Assembly (NCBI RefSeq): GCF_030068605.1
Contig: NZ_JASJOU010000014.1
Location: 184,140-248,139 of the forward strand
Reading direction: 5' to 3'
DNA length: 64,000 nucleotides
From: Xanthocytophaga agilis
GTDB lineage: Bacteria; Bacteroidota; Bacteroidia; Cytophagales; 172606-1
Of this stretch, positions 42,344 through 52,193 are shown piece after piece. The position numbers and the translations under genes are program-made. Below the pieces are notes generated by a model. That model saw nothing but the letters and a program-made list of their open reading frames with translations. It was not told the origin of the DNA and did no database searches. Every line of letters starts with the position of its first letter. Within the stretch, counting starts at the first letter, position 1.

Positions 42344-42700
42344 ATGCTTACAAAAGAAATCGCAACTGAATTCGCCCATGATTGGGTAGATTCCTGGAAC
42401 AAACACGATCTGGATCGGGTGTTAGATCATTACACAGATGACTTTGAAATGACTACACCTTTGATTGTGAGTCTGATGAACGAACCTTCTGGTACTTTAA
42501 GTGGAAAGGATCGAGTCAGAAACTATTGGGAAAAAGGATTAGAGAAGTATCCGGATCTGCATTTTCAGATTATTGATGTTCTCAGCAGCGTTTCTTCTGT
42601 AACCATTTATTATACGTCAGTACTGAATAAAAAAGCAGTGGAATTTTTTCTGTTTAATGAACAGGGAAAAGTGTACAAAGCAATTGCTCACTATGACTAG
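42344..42700 (+). CDS. SnoaL/NTF2-like small protein inside the ilv operon
   Basis: A 118-residue alpha+beta cone-fold protein: FAHDWVDSWNKHDLDRVLDHYTDDFEMTTP is the typical SnoaL/NTF2-like start, and SGKDRVRNYWEKGLEKYPDLHFQIIDVL the middle. Function unknown; such proteins may be enzymes or binding domains. It sits 87 bp after ilvD and 102 bp before ilvB in the same direction. Confidence 0.75.
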   Translation: MLTKEIATEFAHDWVDSWNKHDLDRVLDHYTDDFEMTTPLIVSLMNEPSGTLSGKDRVRNYWEKGLEKYPDLHFQIIDVLSSVSSVTIYYTSVLNKKAVEFFLFNEQGKVYKAIAHYD

Positions 42701-42802
42701 TGATTGAATATATCTATTTATCTTACCATTTAATTTATTTGAGAATTTCTGCAAGCAGTTAACTCTCATTAACGAATAAATTGATCATCAACTGATAAAC
42801 AT

Positions 42803-44536
42803 ATGCAGACATTACAAGCAAAGAGTGATAAAGAAACCAGTGTAAAACAAGATCCTATTTCCGGGTCAGAAGCTGTATTACGTTGTCTGATTGAAGAAGG
42901 CGTTGAAACGATTTTTGGCTATCCGGGAGGTGCTATCATGCCTATTTATGACGCTTTATATGGATATGCAGATAAGCTGACTCACATACTGGTTCGCCAT
43001 GAGCAGGGAGCTATTCATGCTGCTCAGGGGTATTCCCGTGTAACAGGTCGTGTAGGAGTTTGTTTTGCCACATCAGGGCCTGGTGCTACCAACCTGATTA
43101 CTGGTATTGCTGATGCACAAATTGATTCTACACCTTTGGTATGTGTAACAGGTCAGGTTGCCTCTCCTTTACTGGGAACAGATGCTTTCCAGGAAACAGA
43201 TGTGATTGGTATCTCTATGCCTGTAACGAAATGGAATTATCAGATCACGAATGTAGACGAAATTCCTGCTGTATTTGCCAAAGCATTCTTTATTGCTAAA
43301 TCCGGACGTCCGGGACCTGTTCTGATTGATATTACGAAAGATGTTCAGAATGCTATGATGCAGTTCTCTTACAAAAAATGTGAGAAGATTCGTAGCTATG
43401 CGCCTTATCCAAAGCCTACTCAACAGAGCTTACAGGATGCAGCTGAATTAATTAATACTGCTAAGAAGCCTTATATTCTGGTAGGGCACGGCATATTGCT
43501 TTCAGGTGCCCAGAAAGAGATTGTGGAATTTGCTGAGAAAGCCGATATCCCTGTTGCTTCTACCTTGATGGGCCTATCTGCATTTCCTACTGACCATCCA
43601 TTGTATGTAGGCTATCTGGGAATGCACGGAAACTATGGTCCTAATATCAAGACGAATGAGTGTGATGTGTTGATTGCGATTGGAATGCGTTTTGACGACC
43701 GGGTGACTGGTAATCTGAAGACGTATGCCCGTCAGGCAAAAGTAATTCACATCGAAATCGACCCGGCTGAGATTGATAAGAATGTAAAGACGGCGGTAGC
43801 TATTAATTCAGATGCAAAAGAGGCTTTACATGAACTAACTCCATTGATCAAAAAACAGAGTCATACAGAGTGGATACAGGAGTTCAGAGATTGTGATAAG
43901 ATAGAACATGATAAAGTTATCCAACATGCACTATATCCTGAGACTGGTAAGTTGAAGATGTCTGAAGTAGTGAATGTAATTTCTGAAATGACAAATGGAG
44001 AAGCTATTGTGGTAACCGATGTAGGTCAGCATCAGATGGCAACTTCCCGTTATTACAAATTTAAAGTAACAGATAGTAATGTGACTTCTGGTGGTTTGGG
44101 GACTATGGGCTTTGCTCTGCCAGCTTCTATGGGTGCCAAATTAGGTAAACCAGACCGTCAGGTAATTGCTGTGATTGGAGATGGTGGGTATCAGATGACA
44201 GTACAGGAGTTGGGAACTATCATGCAGTATAACATCGGGGTGAAGATTGTGGTATTGAATAACAGCTTCCTGGGTATGGTACGCCAGTGGCAACAACTGT
44301 TCCATGAAAAACGGTATTCTTTCACAGAAATGACCAATCCCAACTTTATCAAGCTGGCTGAGGCCTATTCAATTCCTGCAGAGAAAGTTGAGCAGCGTGA
44401 AAACCTGAAAGCAGCTGTTCAGAAGATGCTGGATGCCAAAGGTCCTTATTTTATGGAAGTAATTGTAGAGACAGAAGAGAACGTATTCCCAATGGTACCT
44501 GCCGGAGCATCCGTAACGGATATTCGTTTAGAGTGA
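42803..44536 (+). CDS. ilvB: acetolactate synthase large subunit
   Basis: A 577-residue ThDP-dependent enzyme making acetolactate or acetohydroxybutyrate. FGYPGGAIMPIYDAL and the catalytic Glu in VRHEQGAIHAAQGYSRVTGRVG are near residues 40-75. The ThDP-binding GDGGYQMTVQELGTIMQYNIGVKIVVLNN (GDG...NN) lies near 463-490. Its small subunit is encoded downstream after one intervening gene. Confidence 0.96.
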   Translation: MQTLQAKSDKETSVKQDPISGSEAVLRCLIEEGVETIFGYPGGAIMPIYDALYGYADKLTHILVRHEQGAIHAAQGYSRVTGRVGVCFATSGPGATNLITGIADAQIDSTPLVCVTGQVASPLLGTDAFQETDVIGISMPVTKWNYQITNVDEIPAVFAKAFFIAKSGRPGPVLIDITKDVQNAMMQFSYKKCEKIRSYAPYPKPTQQSLQDAAELINTAKKPYILVGHGILLSGAQKEIVEFAEKADIPVASTLMGLSAFPTDHPLYVGYLGMHGNYGPNIKTNECDVLIAIGMRFDDRVTGNLKTYARQAKVIHIEIDPAEIDKNVKTAVAINSDAKEALHELTPLIKKQSHTEWIQEFRDCDKIEHDKVIQHALYPETGKLKMSEVVNVISEMTNGEAIVVTDVGQHQMATSRYYKFKVTDSNVTSGGLGTMGFALPASMGAKLGKPDRQVIAVIGDGGYQMTVQELGTIMQYNIGVKIVVLNNSFLGMVRQWQQLFHEKRYSFTEMTNPNFIKLAEAYSIPAEKVEQRENLKAAVQKMLDAKGPYFMEVIVETEENVFPMVPAGASVTDIRLE

Positions 44537-44625
44537 TTTAGTGAAAGTATCCGTAAAGTTTTAGCCTGCTATGGGAAAACTTTACGGATCGTTATCGAAT
44601 TTTACATAAAAATAAAAGATGCCCT

Positions 44626-45399
44626 ATGCCTAATCCTCAGAATGAGACTCAGCAGTGGAATGCACAGTTTTATGATACAAAACATGCCTTTGTGTTTCAG
44701 TATGGTGAAGATGTGATTAACCTATTGAATCCACAAGCAGGTGAGCGTATTCTGGACTTAGGTGCAGGAACAGGACATCTGGCTAAGAAAATTGCCGGTT
44801 ATGGTTGTGAAGTGATAGGTATTGACAATTCGCCGGAAATGGTTGCGAAGGCTCAGAATGCTTATCCGGAAATTGCTTTTTTTCAGAAGAGTGGTGCTGA
44901 CTTCTGGTTTGCTGAACCATTTGATGCTGTGTTTTCCAACGCTACATTGCATTGGATACACACTCCTGAAAAAGTAATCGAGTGTGTATACAAAGCGCTA
45001 AAACCAGGAGGTAGATTTGTGGCTGAATTTGGTGGAAAAGGAAATGTGCAGCGTATCTTGGTTGCTTTAGCTGAAGCTTTACGAGCTAAAGGAATGAACA
45101 CAGATGTGCATACGAATTATTTTCCAAGTATCGGAGAGTATACACCGTTGCTCGAAAGAAGTGGCTTCCGTGTGACATTTGCTGCTCATTTTGATCGTGA
45201 CACCGAACTGGATGATCCTGAAAATGGCGTTATTGACTGGATTCAGATGTTTAGAGGATTTGCATTGAAGGAATTATCAGAAACAGCTAAGACTGAAGTC
45301 TTTGCCCAGATTAAAGAGTCTTTGAGATCAACCAACTTTCATGATGGAAAGTGGTTTGCAGACTACAAACGTTTACGTTTTGTGGCCATCAAAGAGTAG
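44626..45399 (+). CDS. class I SAM-dependent methyltransferase inside the ilv operon
   Basis: A 257-residue methyltransferase. Motif I is ILDLGAGTGHLAKKIA near residue 44, motif II VIGIDNSPEMV, followed by FDAVFSNATLHWIHTPEKVIE. It resembles trans-aconitate 2-methyltransferase (Tam), which methylates spontaneously formed trans-aconitate. An isopropylmalate-type substrate is conceivable given leuC nearby, but this is inference. It lies between ilvB and ilvN. Confidence 0.8.
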   Translation: MPNPQNETQQWNAQFYDTKHAFVFQYGEDVINLLNPQAGERILDLGAGTGHLAKKIAGYGCEVIGIDNSPEMVAKAQNAYPEIAFFQKSGADFWFAEPFDAVFSNATLHWIHTPEKVIECVYKALKPGGRFVAEFGGKGNVQRILVALAEALRAKGMNTDVHTNYFPSIGEYTPLLERSGFRVTFAAHFDRDTELDDPENGVIDWIQMFRGFALKELSETAKTEVFAQIKESLRSTNFHDGKWFADYKRLRFVAIKE

Positions 45400-45451
45400 T
45401 ATAACTAAATAAATTTTGACACTAAGGTTTAGTCCATAATCAGACGTATTT

Positions 45452-46039
45452 ATGAATACTCCACAACCGGATAATGAACGGACGTTTATCATCTCCGTTC
45501 TGACTGAAAACAAAAGCGGGTTGCTTAATGCAATTACCATTATCTTTACGCGCCGGAAGATAAACATTGAGAGTATCAATGTCTCAGAATCAGAAGTGGC
45601 AGGTGTGAGCCGTTATACGATTGTTGTGAAGCTTACTCGTGAAAGAGCTGAAAAGCTGGTAAAACAGATTCGTAAACTGATTGAAGTATTAGGTGCCTTT
45701 CTGTATGAAGAGGAAGATACTCATTACCAGGAGCTTGCATTGTATAAAGTTCCTCTGGAACCCTTCCTGAATGATAGTCAGAATACTATTGAAAATCTGA
45801 TACGTCAGCATTTTGCACGTATTCTGATGGTAGAACGTGAATATATTATTATTGAAAAAACTGGTAGAAAGAGCGAAACCCAACAGTTGTTCGAAGAACT
45901 AAAAGCATTTGGTGTTTCTGAATTTGTTCGTTCTGCCCGAATCTCAATATCTAAGTCCAAGCGTCGTACAGAGCGATTCCTGGAAGAGCTGGAAGAACTT
46001 AGTGCCAGAACATCTAAAAAAGTTGAGTATCAGGATTAA
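45452..46039 (+). CDS. ilvN: acetolactate synthase small (regulatory) subunit
   Basis: A 195-residue protein with an N-terminal ACT domain (FIISVLTENKSGLLNAITIIFTRRKINIESINVSESE) and a C-terminal ACT-like domain (VEREYIIIEKTGRKSETQQLFEELKAFGVSEFVRSARISI). It binds valine for feedback control and activates the large subunit. 111 bp before ilvC. Confidence 0.93.
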   Translation: MNTPQPDNERTFIISVLTENKSGLLNAITIIFTRRKINIESINVSESEVAGVSRYTIVVKLTRERAEKLVKQIRKLIEVLGAFLYEEEDTHYQELALYKVPLEPFLNDSQNTIENLIRQHFARILMVEREYIIIEKTGRKSETQQLFEELKAFGVSEFVRSARISISKSKRRTERFLEELEELSARTSKKVEYQD

Positions 46040-46150
46040 TTCTATAGTTCTGAAACATATGTTCTGATTTTAACCTGTAGAACAAACTAAAAGTCTGTCA
46101 TTATAAAGTAAATTAACCTTAACCTTTATTTAATTAACAATTCAAGTATC

Positions 46151-47197
46151 ATGGCAAAAATTAACTTTGGCGGAACCGTAGAAGATGTGGTAACCCGTGA
46201 AGAGTTCCCAATGGAAAAAGCAAGAGAAGTTCTGAAAAGCGAAACCATTGCAATCATTGGGTATGGCGTACAAGGCCCAGGACAAGCGTTGAATCTTCGT
46301 GATAATGGCTTTAACGTAATCATTGGACAACGTAAAAACTCTAAAACATGGGATAAAGCAGTTGCTGACGGTTGGGTGCCAGGACAAACTTTGTTTGAGA
46401 TCGAAGAAGCTGCTGAAAAAGGAACTATCATTCAATTCTTGCTTTCTGATGCAGGACAAATCACTCTTTGGCCAACTATTCAGAAATATTTATCTCCAGG
46501 CAAAGCGCTGTATTTTTCACATGGTTTTGGTATTACTTTCAATGAGCAAACGGGTATTATCCCTCCAAAAGATGTAGATGTAATCCTGGTTGCTCCTAAA
46601 GGTTCTGGTACTTCATTACGTCGCTTATTCCTGGCTGGTAAAGGCTTGAACTCGAGCTTCGCTATCTATCAGGATGCTACAGGTCGTGCGAAAGACCGTG
46701 TAGTAGCTTTAGGTATTGGAGTAGGATCTGGTTATTTATTTGAAACAGATTTCAAAAAAGAAGTTTACTCTGACTTAACGGGTGAGCGTGGTACATTGAT
46801 GGGTGCTATCCAGGGTATATTTGCCGCTCAGTATGAGATCCTGCGTAAAAACGGACACTCTCCATCTGAAGCCTTCAACGAAACAGTAGAAGAATTAACT
46901 CAGTCTCTGATGCCATTGGTTGCAGAAAATGGTATGGACTGGATGTATGCCAACTGCTCTACAACTGCACAACGTGGTGCATTGGATTGGTGGAAAAAAT
47001 TCAAAGAAGCTACTTTACCTGTTTTTGATGAGTTGTATAACTCCGTAAAAGATGGCAAAGAATCTCAGCGTTCTATTGATAGCAATAGTCAGTCTGACTA
47101 CCGTGTGAAACTGGAAGCTGAATTGAAAGAATTGCGTGAGTCTGAAATGTGGCAGGCAGGTGCTGCTGTACGTCAGTTGCGTCCTGAGAATAAATAA
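46151..47197 (+). CDS. ilvC: ketol-acid reductoisomerase
   Basis: A 348-residue class I enzyme. The NADPH-binding IAIIGYGVQGPGQALNLRDNGFNVIIGQRKNSKTW is near residues 35-68. The Mg-binding acidic residues lie in FKKEVYSDLTGERGTLMGAIQGIFAAQYE and ETVEELTQSLMPLVAENGMDWM. Preceded by ilvN and followed by a strong terminator. Confidence 0.96.
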   Translation: MAKINFGGTVEDVVTREEFPMEKAREVLKSETIAIIGYGVQGPGQALNLRDNGFNVIIGQRKNSKTWDKAVADGWVPGQTLFEIEEAAEKGTIIQFLLSDAGQITLWPTIQKYLSPGKALYFSHGFGITFNEQTGIIPPKDVDVILVAPKGSGTSLRRLFLAGKGLNSSFAIYQDATGRAKDRVVALGIGVGSGYLFETDFKKEVYSDLTGERGTLMGAIQGIFAAQYEILRKNGHSPSEAFNETVEELTQSLMPLVAENGMDWMYANCSTTAQRGALDWWKKFKEATLPVFDELYNSVKDGKESQRSIDSNSQSDYRVKLEAELKELRESEMWQAGAAVRQLRPENK

Positions 47198-47211
47198 GGA
47201 GTTTACTCTGT

Positions 47212-47264
47212 TTGCAGGGTTGTCAGGGTATTATTATCCTGATAACCCTGCAATTTTGTTTTTA
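47212..47264 (+). terminator. intrinsic terminator after ilvC
   Basis: A 16-bp stem TTGCAGGGTTGTCAGG / CCTGATAACCCTGCAA with one mismatch, then TTTTGTTTTT. Genes beyond need their own promoter or read-through. Confidence 0.85.
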
Positions 47265-47355
47265 AGACAGGTATTCAATATTTTTATATTCCAGATAAAT
47301 CAAGTATTCTACAAGATTTATACTCAGTGAAGTAAGAATTACATATTTTTTGCTC

Positions 47356-47892
47356 ATGCGTTTCTGTGTCATACTTACACTATTGCTTGTCATGTCTTGT
47401 AAAGGCAGTACAGAACATTATGACTGGAAAGTATCAAAATATAAATATGTTAAGGCTTATGTGATCCCGGATCATTTAGCATGTCTGTGTTTTGTAGATG
47501 AAATGCGAAAAAAAGAGTTCATTGCCAGACTGGATAGCACACAGAATAAACTATTGCCAGATAAAATATTATCTGAAAAACAGATACGAGAGATAGAAAC
47601 TTTGTTTACAAAAACAAGTGAAGATGATATGTATGGGATGGGAGCAGATTGTTTTAATCCCAGACATGCTATTGTTTACTATGATGACCAACATCGTCCT
47701 ACAAATGCATTATTAGTCTGTTTTGAATGTGGCAGAATAGAAGCCTTTCCTAACACACAGGAAAATTTGAATTTTTACACTGATAATTTTCGTTCTTTCT
47801 TTGAGAAACTAGGATTGCCTGTATTTGATAATCCAATTGAATATGAGGCTTATATTGATTCGTTGAAAACATTGAAGAAAACCAAAAAGTAA
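47356..47892 (+). CDS. hypothetical lipoprotein preceding leuC
   Basis: A 178-residue protein from ATG 47356; an upstream in-frame TTG adds only two residues. Lipobox: [18 protein letters not shown], Cys about residue 15. The mature part shows [21 protein letters not shown] and a Cys-rich middle ([25 protein letters not shown]). Family unknown. Its stop codon is 1 bp before the leuC start, so the two are probably translationally linked. Confidence 0.65.
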   Translation: MRFCVILTLLLVMSCKGSTEHYDWKVSKYKYVKAYVIPDHLACLCFVDEMRKKEFIARLDSTQNKLLPDKILSEKQIREIETLFTKTSEDDMYGMGADCFNPRHAIVYYDDQHRPTNALLVCFECGRIEAFPNTQENLNFYTDNFRSFFEKLGLPVFDNPIEYEAYIDSLKTLKKTKK

Positions 47893-47893
47893 T

Positions 47894-49303
47894 ATGTCAC
47901 AGAAACCCCAAACCTTGTTTGATAAAATCTGGGATAGCCATGTCGTAAAGCGGCAGGAAGGACACCCAGATGTAGTGTTTATTGATCGTCATTTTATCCA
48001 TGAGGTTACCAGTCCACAAGCCTTTAATGGCCTGCGTCAACGTGGTATTCCTGTTTTCAACCCACAGAGAACTACGGCGGTACCTGATCACAATGTACCT
48101 ACCAAAGATCAGTTGCTTCCTATCAAAGATGCCTTGTCTCGTCATCAGGTAGATACACTACGTAAAAACTGTGCAGATTTCGGAATTGAATTGTATGACT
48201 TAGGCCATCCTTATCAGGGCATTGTACACATTATAGGACCAGAGTTAGGATTAACCTTACCTGGAATGACTATCGTGTGTGGTGATTCTCATACAAGTAC
48301 TCACGGGGCTTTTGGAAACATTTCTTTCGGTATTGGTACCAGTGAAGTGGAAATGGTATTGTCTGCTCAGTGTATTATGCAGTATAAGCCTAAAAAGATG
48401 CTGATTGAAATCAATGGCCAATTAGGAAAAGGAGTGCTTTCTAAAGATATTATCCTGTACATTATTGCTAAGATTTCCGCAGGTGGTGCTACCGGATACT
48501 TTGTGGAATATGCAGGTGATACCATCCGCAATCTGAGTATGGAAGCCCGTATGACCATCTGCAACATGAGTATTGAAATGGGAGCACGGGGTGGTATGAT
48601 TGCTCCGGATGAAACAACCTTTAACTACATCAAAGGCAGAAAATTTGCTCCTCAGGGAGAAGAATGGGAAAAGCAACTGGCTTACTGGAAAACATTGAAA
48701 ACAGATGAGGGTGCTGAATATGATACTGTATTAAGATTCAATGCAGAAGACATTGAGCCTATGATTACCTATGGAACCAATCCTGGTATGGGTATCAAAG
48801 TAACAGATCGTATTCCTACACTGGCTGAACTGAAGGATATTGCTGAACAGACTTCTTTCAAAAAATCGCTGGAGTATATGGGACTTGAAGCAGGTGCTCA
48901 ACTTCTTGGTAAGCCTGTAGACTATGTATTTATCGGAAGCTGTACCAATGCCCGTATCGAAGATCTGCGCCTGGTTGCAGACTTTGTGAAAGGCAAGAGA
49001 AAGGCAGATAACGTAGAAGTATGGATTATTCCAGGTAGTAACCAGGTGGCAACGCAAGCTAAAGCAGAAGGACTTGATAAGATCTTTGCAGAAGCGGGTT
49101 TTGAGTTGCGTGATCCAGGGTGTTCTGCTTGTCTGGGTATGAACGAAGACAAAGTGCCTGCTGGTAAATACTGTGTTTCTACCTCTAACCGTAACTTTGA
49201 AGGACGTCAGGGGCCTCAGAGCCGTACCTTCCTGGCAAGTCCGCTTACAGCTGCTGTAGCTGCTGTGACAGGTAAAGTAACAGATATCCGGGAGTTTGTA
49301 TAA
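47894..49303 (+). CDS. leuC: 3-isopropylmalate dehydratase large subunit
   Basis: A 469-residue aconitase-family protein that, with LeuD, isomerises 2- to 3-isopropylmalate in leucine synthesis. [27 protein letters not shown] is near residue 128. The Fe-S cysteines are in [13 protein letters not shown] near 350 and [14 protein letters not shown] near 411; [16 protein letters not shown] closes it. No leuD, leuB or leuA follows in this window, which is unusual since leuC and leuD are normally adjacent. Confidence 0.96.
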   Translation: MSQKPQTLFDKIWDSHVVKRQEGHPDVVFIDRHFIHEVTSPQAFNGLRQRGIPVFNPQRTTAVPDHNVPTKDQLLPIKDALSRHQVDTLRKNCADFGIELYDLGHPYQGIVHIIGPELGLTLPGMTIVCGDSHTSTHGAFGNISFGIGTSEVEMVLSAQCIMQYKPKKMLIEINGQLGKGVLSKDIILYIIAKISAGGATGYFVEYAGDTIRNLSMEARMTICNMSIEMGARGGMIAPDETTFNYIKGRKFAPQGEEWEKQLAYWKTLKTDEGAEYDTVLRFNAEDIEPMITYGTNPGMGIKVTDRIPTLAELKDIAEQTSFKKSLEYMGLEAGAQLLGKPVDYVFIGSCTNARIEDLRLVADFVKGKRKADNVEVWIIPGSNQVATQAKAEGLDKIFAEAGFELRDPGCSACLGMNEDKVPAGKYCVSTSNRNFEGRQGPQSRTFLASPLTAAVAAVTGKVTDIREFV

Positions 49304-49331
49304 CGAATCATTCCAATAGATTTTATTACAT

Positions 49332-49416
49332 AAAGGATTGACAATCTTTATAGGCGCAACAAAGTCTGGTATGGCATTGTTGGAAGTCTGTGGAGGATGT
49401 CAATCCTTTCTTTTTT
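49332..49416 (+). terminator. long-loop terminator or small structured RNA after leuC
   Basis: A 12-bp perfect stem AAAGGATTGACA / TGTCAATCCTTT enclosing 54 nt, followed by CTTTTTT, 28 bp after the leuC stop. It acts as a terminator; the unusually large loop could carry a second function. Confidence 0.6.
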
Positions 49417-49642
49417 AACAGGTTAGTGGTAGGGTATATTTTTTCTACATGCCATACACGTAAATAGGGACTATCTTCTGATTGGTGAAAAATGGGCTGA
49501 AATAGCTCTGCATATTGCTTATTGTGTCAGTAGCACCTGTGTTACAAAATTCTTTGCCAGAGTATAAAATCAGACTAGCAGTTACTGTTTTGCCTCCATT
49601 GCAAGAAACTAGGAAATCGTTTACCATATAATTTTTCTGTAT

Positions 49643-49987
49643 ATGTTCCGCGTTGCTTTTATCATACTTGTGTTTTTTACTTGTGCAGGATTCACGAGAG
49701 CACAAATTTCTGCAAATCAACTGGTTGGAAAATATTGGTTGTATTTAAAAGAAGCCAATCAGAAGACAGATGAGTTTTTTGAGATTAAGCCAGGAGAAGG
49801 ACAGAACTATGTATTTATCTGGCCTGATCAGTCTTCTTGCAAACTGATTCCTGAATCCGCTTCTTCGTATCGTCTGGATTGTAAGGATGAAAAGTTGCAG
49901 GTTACATTTGAAACAGATGGTAGTAAAATAAAAGGATTTACGCTACATTCAGCAAGTAGCCCTATGTACGGTCTTAAAAGCGAATAA
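49643..49987 (+). CDS. small secreted protein of unknown function
   Basis: A 114-residue protein with a clear signal peptide (MFRVAFIILVFFTCAGFTRAQ). The mature part is beta-rich: LVGKYWLYLKEANQKTDEFFEIKPGEGQNYVFIWPDQSSCKL. No family recognised. Confidence 0.6.
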   Translation: MFRVAFIILVFFTCAGFTRAQISANQLVGKYWLYLKEANQKTDEFFEIKPGEGQNYVFIWPDQSSCKLIPESASSYRLDCKDEKLQVTFETDGSKIKGFTLHSASSPMYGLKSE

Positions 49988-50099
49988 AGCTTTTACTATA
50001 GAAAAAGGCTGTAGTCAGCGTTATAGAAGTGTATTGGAAACTTCAGGTAAATAAGTACCTTGCTTTCCACTTGTCTATATCATAAACTGACTGCAACCT

Positions 50100-50906
50100 A
50101 TGTCTGATTCCTCTTTAACAAAAGATCGTGCTTCCATGCCTTCCGGTACAGCACCTGTACTGGATCGTCGTACTCTCAAAAATAGCAATCGCAATCTGTT
50201 ATCTTTAGTGAAGCCAGGACTTACTGTGCTTGATGTAGGTTGTGGTACAGGAGCAATCACCAAAGATATTGCCGGATTAGTTGGTACGAATGGAAGCGTT
50301 GTAGGGATTGATCTGAGTGAAGAGTTGATTAACGCTGCAAAAACAAATCATACCTCTGTCAGTAATCTCTCCTTTCAGGTACAGGATATTTTTACCTATG
50401 AATCAGATTTGCGTTTCGATCTGATCACAACTGCCCGCACCCTCCAATGGATGAATCGTCCTAAAGAAGCTCTTCTGAAGATGAAAAGTCTGCTTGTGAA
50501 TGGAGGATGTATTTCGGTATTGGATTACAATCATACTAAGATTGAATGGTTGCCGGCTCCTCCTGCCAGTATGCAACAATTCTATGAATCCTTTCTTCGG
50601 TGGCGTGCTGATGCTGGCATGGATAACAAGATCGCCGATAATTTACAGGCTATATTTTCGGAAATTGGATTAAAAAACACTACTATTACCAACGAATCGG
50701 AATTCTATCATAATAAAGAATCTGATTTTTATGATACAGCTGGCATCTGGAACAAAGTAGCTGAAACCAGAGGAAATCAACTGGTAAAAGATGGTTACAT
50801 TACAGAGTCTCAGCGCATCAGCGCGATACAAGATTATGATAAATGGTTAAAAAATGACGCAATTTCTATAAAGCTGTATCTACTGGGAGTTACCGGATAT
50901 TTGTAA
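50100..50906 (+). CDS. class I SAM-dependent methyltransferase
   Basis: A 268-residue methyltransferase with SAM motif I VLDVGCGTGAITKDIA near residue 39, motif II VVGIDLSEELINAA and FDLITTARTLQWMNRPKEALLKM. It is of the small-molecule type; substrate unknown. It precedes the hisA gene by about 140 bp. Confidence 0.82.
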   Translation: MSDSSLTKDRASMPSGTAPVLDRRTLKNSNRNLLSLVKPGLTVLDVGCGTGAITKDIAGLVGTNGSVVGIDLSEELINAAKTNHTSVSNLSFQVQDIFTYESDLRFDLITTARTLQWMNRPKEALLKMKSLLVNGGCISVLDYNHTKIEWLPAPPASMQQFYESFLRWRADAGMDNKIADNLQAIFSEIGLKNTTITNESEFYHNKESDFYDTAGIWNKVAETRGNQLVKDGYITESQRISAIQDYDKWLKNDAISIKLYLLGVTGYL

Positions 50907-51044
50907 AATTATTGAGGGCCTTACAGAATTAAAAGCCCTTTGTGTCCGTTACAGTGGATATCTTCTATAGACTTTAGGCATGCATACAATAGTAGGTATT
51001 CTATTTGTATGTTATTGCAGTTATACATTTATCTTCGGTTTTGC

Positions 51045-51767
51045 ATGATTCAGATTATTCCGGCTATTTCTATTTACCAGGGGAAATGTGTGAAAGTTCC
51101 ACCTGGTGATTTTGAGAATCCTATTATATATGGCGACAGTCCTGTAGAAGTCGCACAACTATTTGAAGAACATGGCATTCGTCGTGTTCATTTGGTAGAT
51201 CTGGATGGTGCAAAAAAGGGCACGGTAGTGAACTTTAGCGTGCTGCGTATGATTTCTGGTTATACCAGTTTGTCCATTGACTTTAGTGGGGGTATTCATA
51301 CCAGTGAAGATGTACAACTTTCTTTACAGAATGGCGCCACCTATGTAGCTGCGGCCAGTATTGCCGTTACCAATCGGAAAGAGTTTAGTTCATGGATAGA
51401 TACCTATGGAAAAGATCGTATCATTCTGACTGCCGACTCCCGAAATGGCAAGATTATTACAGATGGATGGCGACAAAGTACACAAATAGATCTGTTTGAG
51501 CTGATTGGCTACTATCATAGCCTGGGAATAAAATACGTGAAATGTACAGATGTAGGGAGAGATGGTACTATGGAAGGACCTGCTATCGATCTGTACAAGC
51601 AACTGTTAAAAGAGTTTCCGGATTTGTGTTTATTAGCAAGTGGAGGGGTGAGGTCTGTTGCGGATATTGATAAGCTGGCTGTAGCAGGAGTGTATGGGGT
51701 GATTTTTGGGAAGGCCTATTACGAAGGAAAAATAAAACTCTCAGATCTGAGGCATTATCTTGGGTAA
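51045..51767 (+). CDS. hisA: HisA-like ProFAR isomerase (1-(5-phosphoribosyl)-5-[(5-phosphoribosylamino)methylideneamino]imidazole-4-carboxamide isomerase)
   Basis: A 240-residue TIM barrel from ATG 51045 (MIQIIPAISIYQGKCVKV); an open frame reaches further upstream but adds an unlikely hydrophobic segment. HisA signatures are PAISIYQGKCVKV, VHLVDLDGAKKG (catalytic Asp region), FSGGIHTSEDV, CTDVGRDGTMEGPAIDLYKQL and ASGGVRSVADID. The usual first-strand Asp (PAIDI) is Ser here (PAISI). That is unusual for a catalytic residue, so a changed or weakened activity is possible. No other his gene is near. Confidence 0.8.
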   Translation: MIQIIPAISIYQGKCVKVPPGDFENPIIYGDSPVEVAQLFEEHGIRRVHLVDLDGAKKGTVVNFSVLRMISGYTSLSIDFSGGIHTSEDVQLSLQNGATYVAAASIAVTNRKEFSSWIDTYGKDRIILTADSRNGKIITDGWRQSTQIDLFELIGYYHSLGIKYVKCTDVGRDGTMEGPAIDLYKQLLKEFPDLCLLASGGVRSVADIDKLAVAGVYGVIFGKAYYEGKIKLSDLRHYLG

Positions 51768-51813
51768 GAGGTTTCTATAGTATACCACTTCATAGCAACT
51801 TTTATCTCGCTAT

Positions 51814-52152
51814 ATGGAATTCTTGCAAACTTTGTTCATGTCTTTTTTCAATGTAGTACCCACACTTTTTCAAATAGGAATCTGTATTTACTACTATTCA
51901 AAGAATCGTTCTACGGATGGCATTCTTCTTATAATAGGGTCAGGCATTCATTTACTGACATCTTTTATGTATGTTGCTATTCCATTTATTATGCAAAGCA
52001 ATAACCTGCCTGTTTCCAACGTTTCTTCTATCTATCAGATAGTTGGTGGATTTAATTTTATTGGTACTATAGCCTTCCTGGCTGGTTTATTTATGCTTAT
52101 TCAAAAGATGGTAGCTCATAAAGAATCTACTGATAATGCACCAAAATGGTAG
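51814..52152 (+). CDS. small integral membrane protein
   Basis: A 112-residue protein with three or four hydrophobic helices (FMSFFNVVPTLFQIGICIYYY, GILLIIGSGIHLLTSFMYVAIPFI, GGFNFIGTIAFLAGLFMLIQ). No family recognised. 46 bp after hisA. Confidence 0.6.
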   Translation: MEFLQTLFMSFFNVVPTLFQIGICIYYYSKNRSTDGILLIIGSGIHLLTSFMYVAIPFIMQSNNLPVSNVSSIYQIVGGFNFIGTIAFLAGLFMLIQKMVAHKESTDNAPKW

Positions 52153-52193
52153 CGCAGAACATAAATCTGCGTTACCATTTCAGAATCTATCTA

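Noticed and set aside
49445..49720. 91-residue minus-strand frame overlapping the small secreted protein gene
   Set aside because: It overlaps the signal-peptide region of a more convincing plus-strand gene and has no family features.
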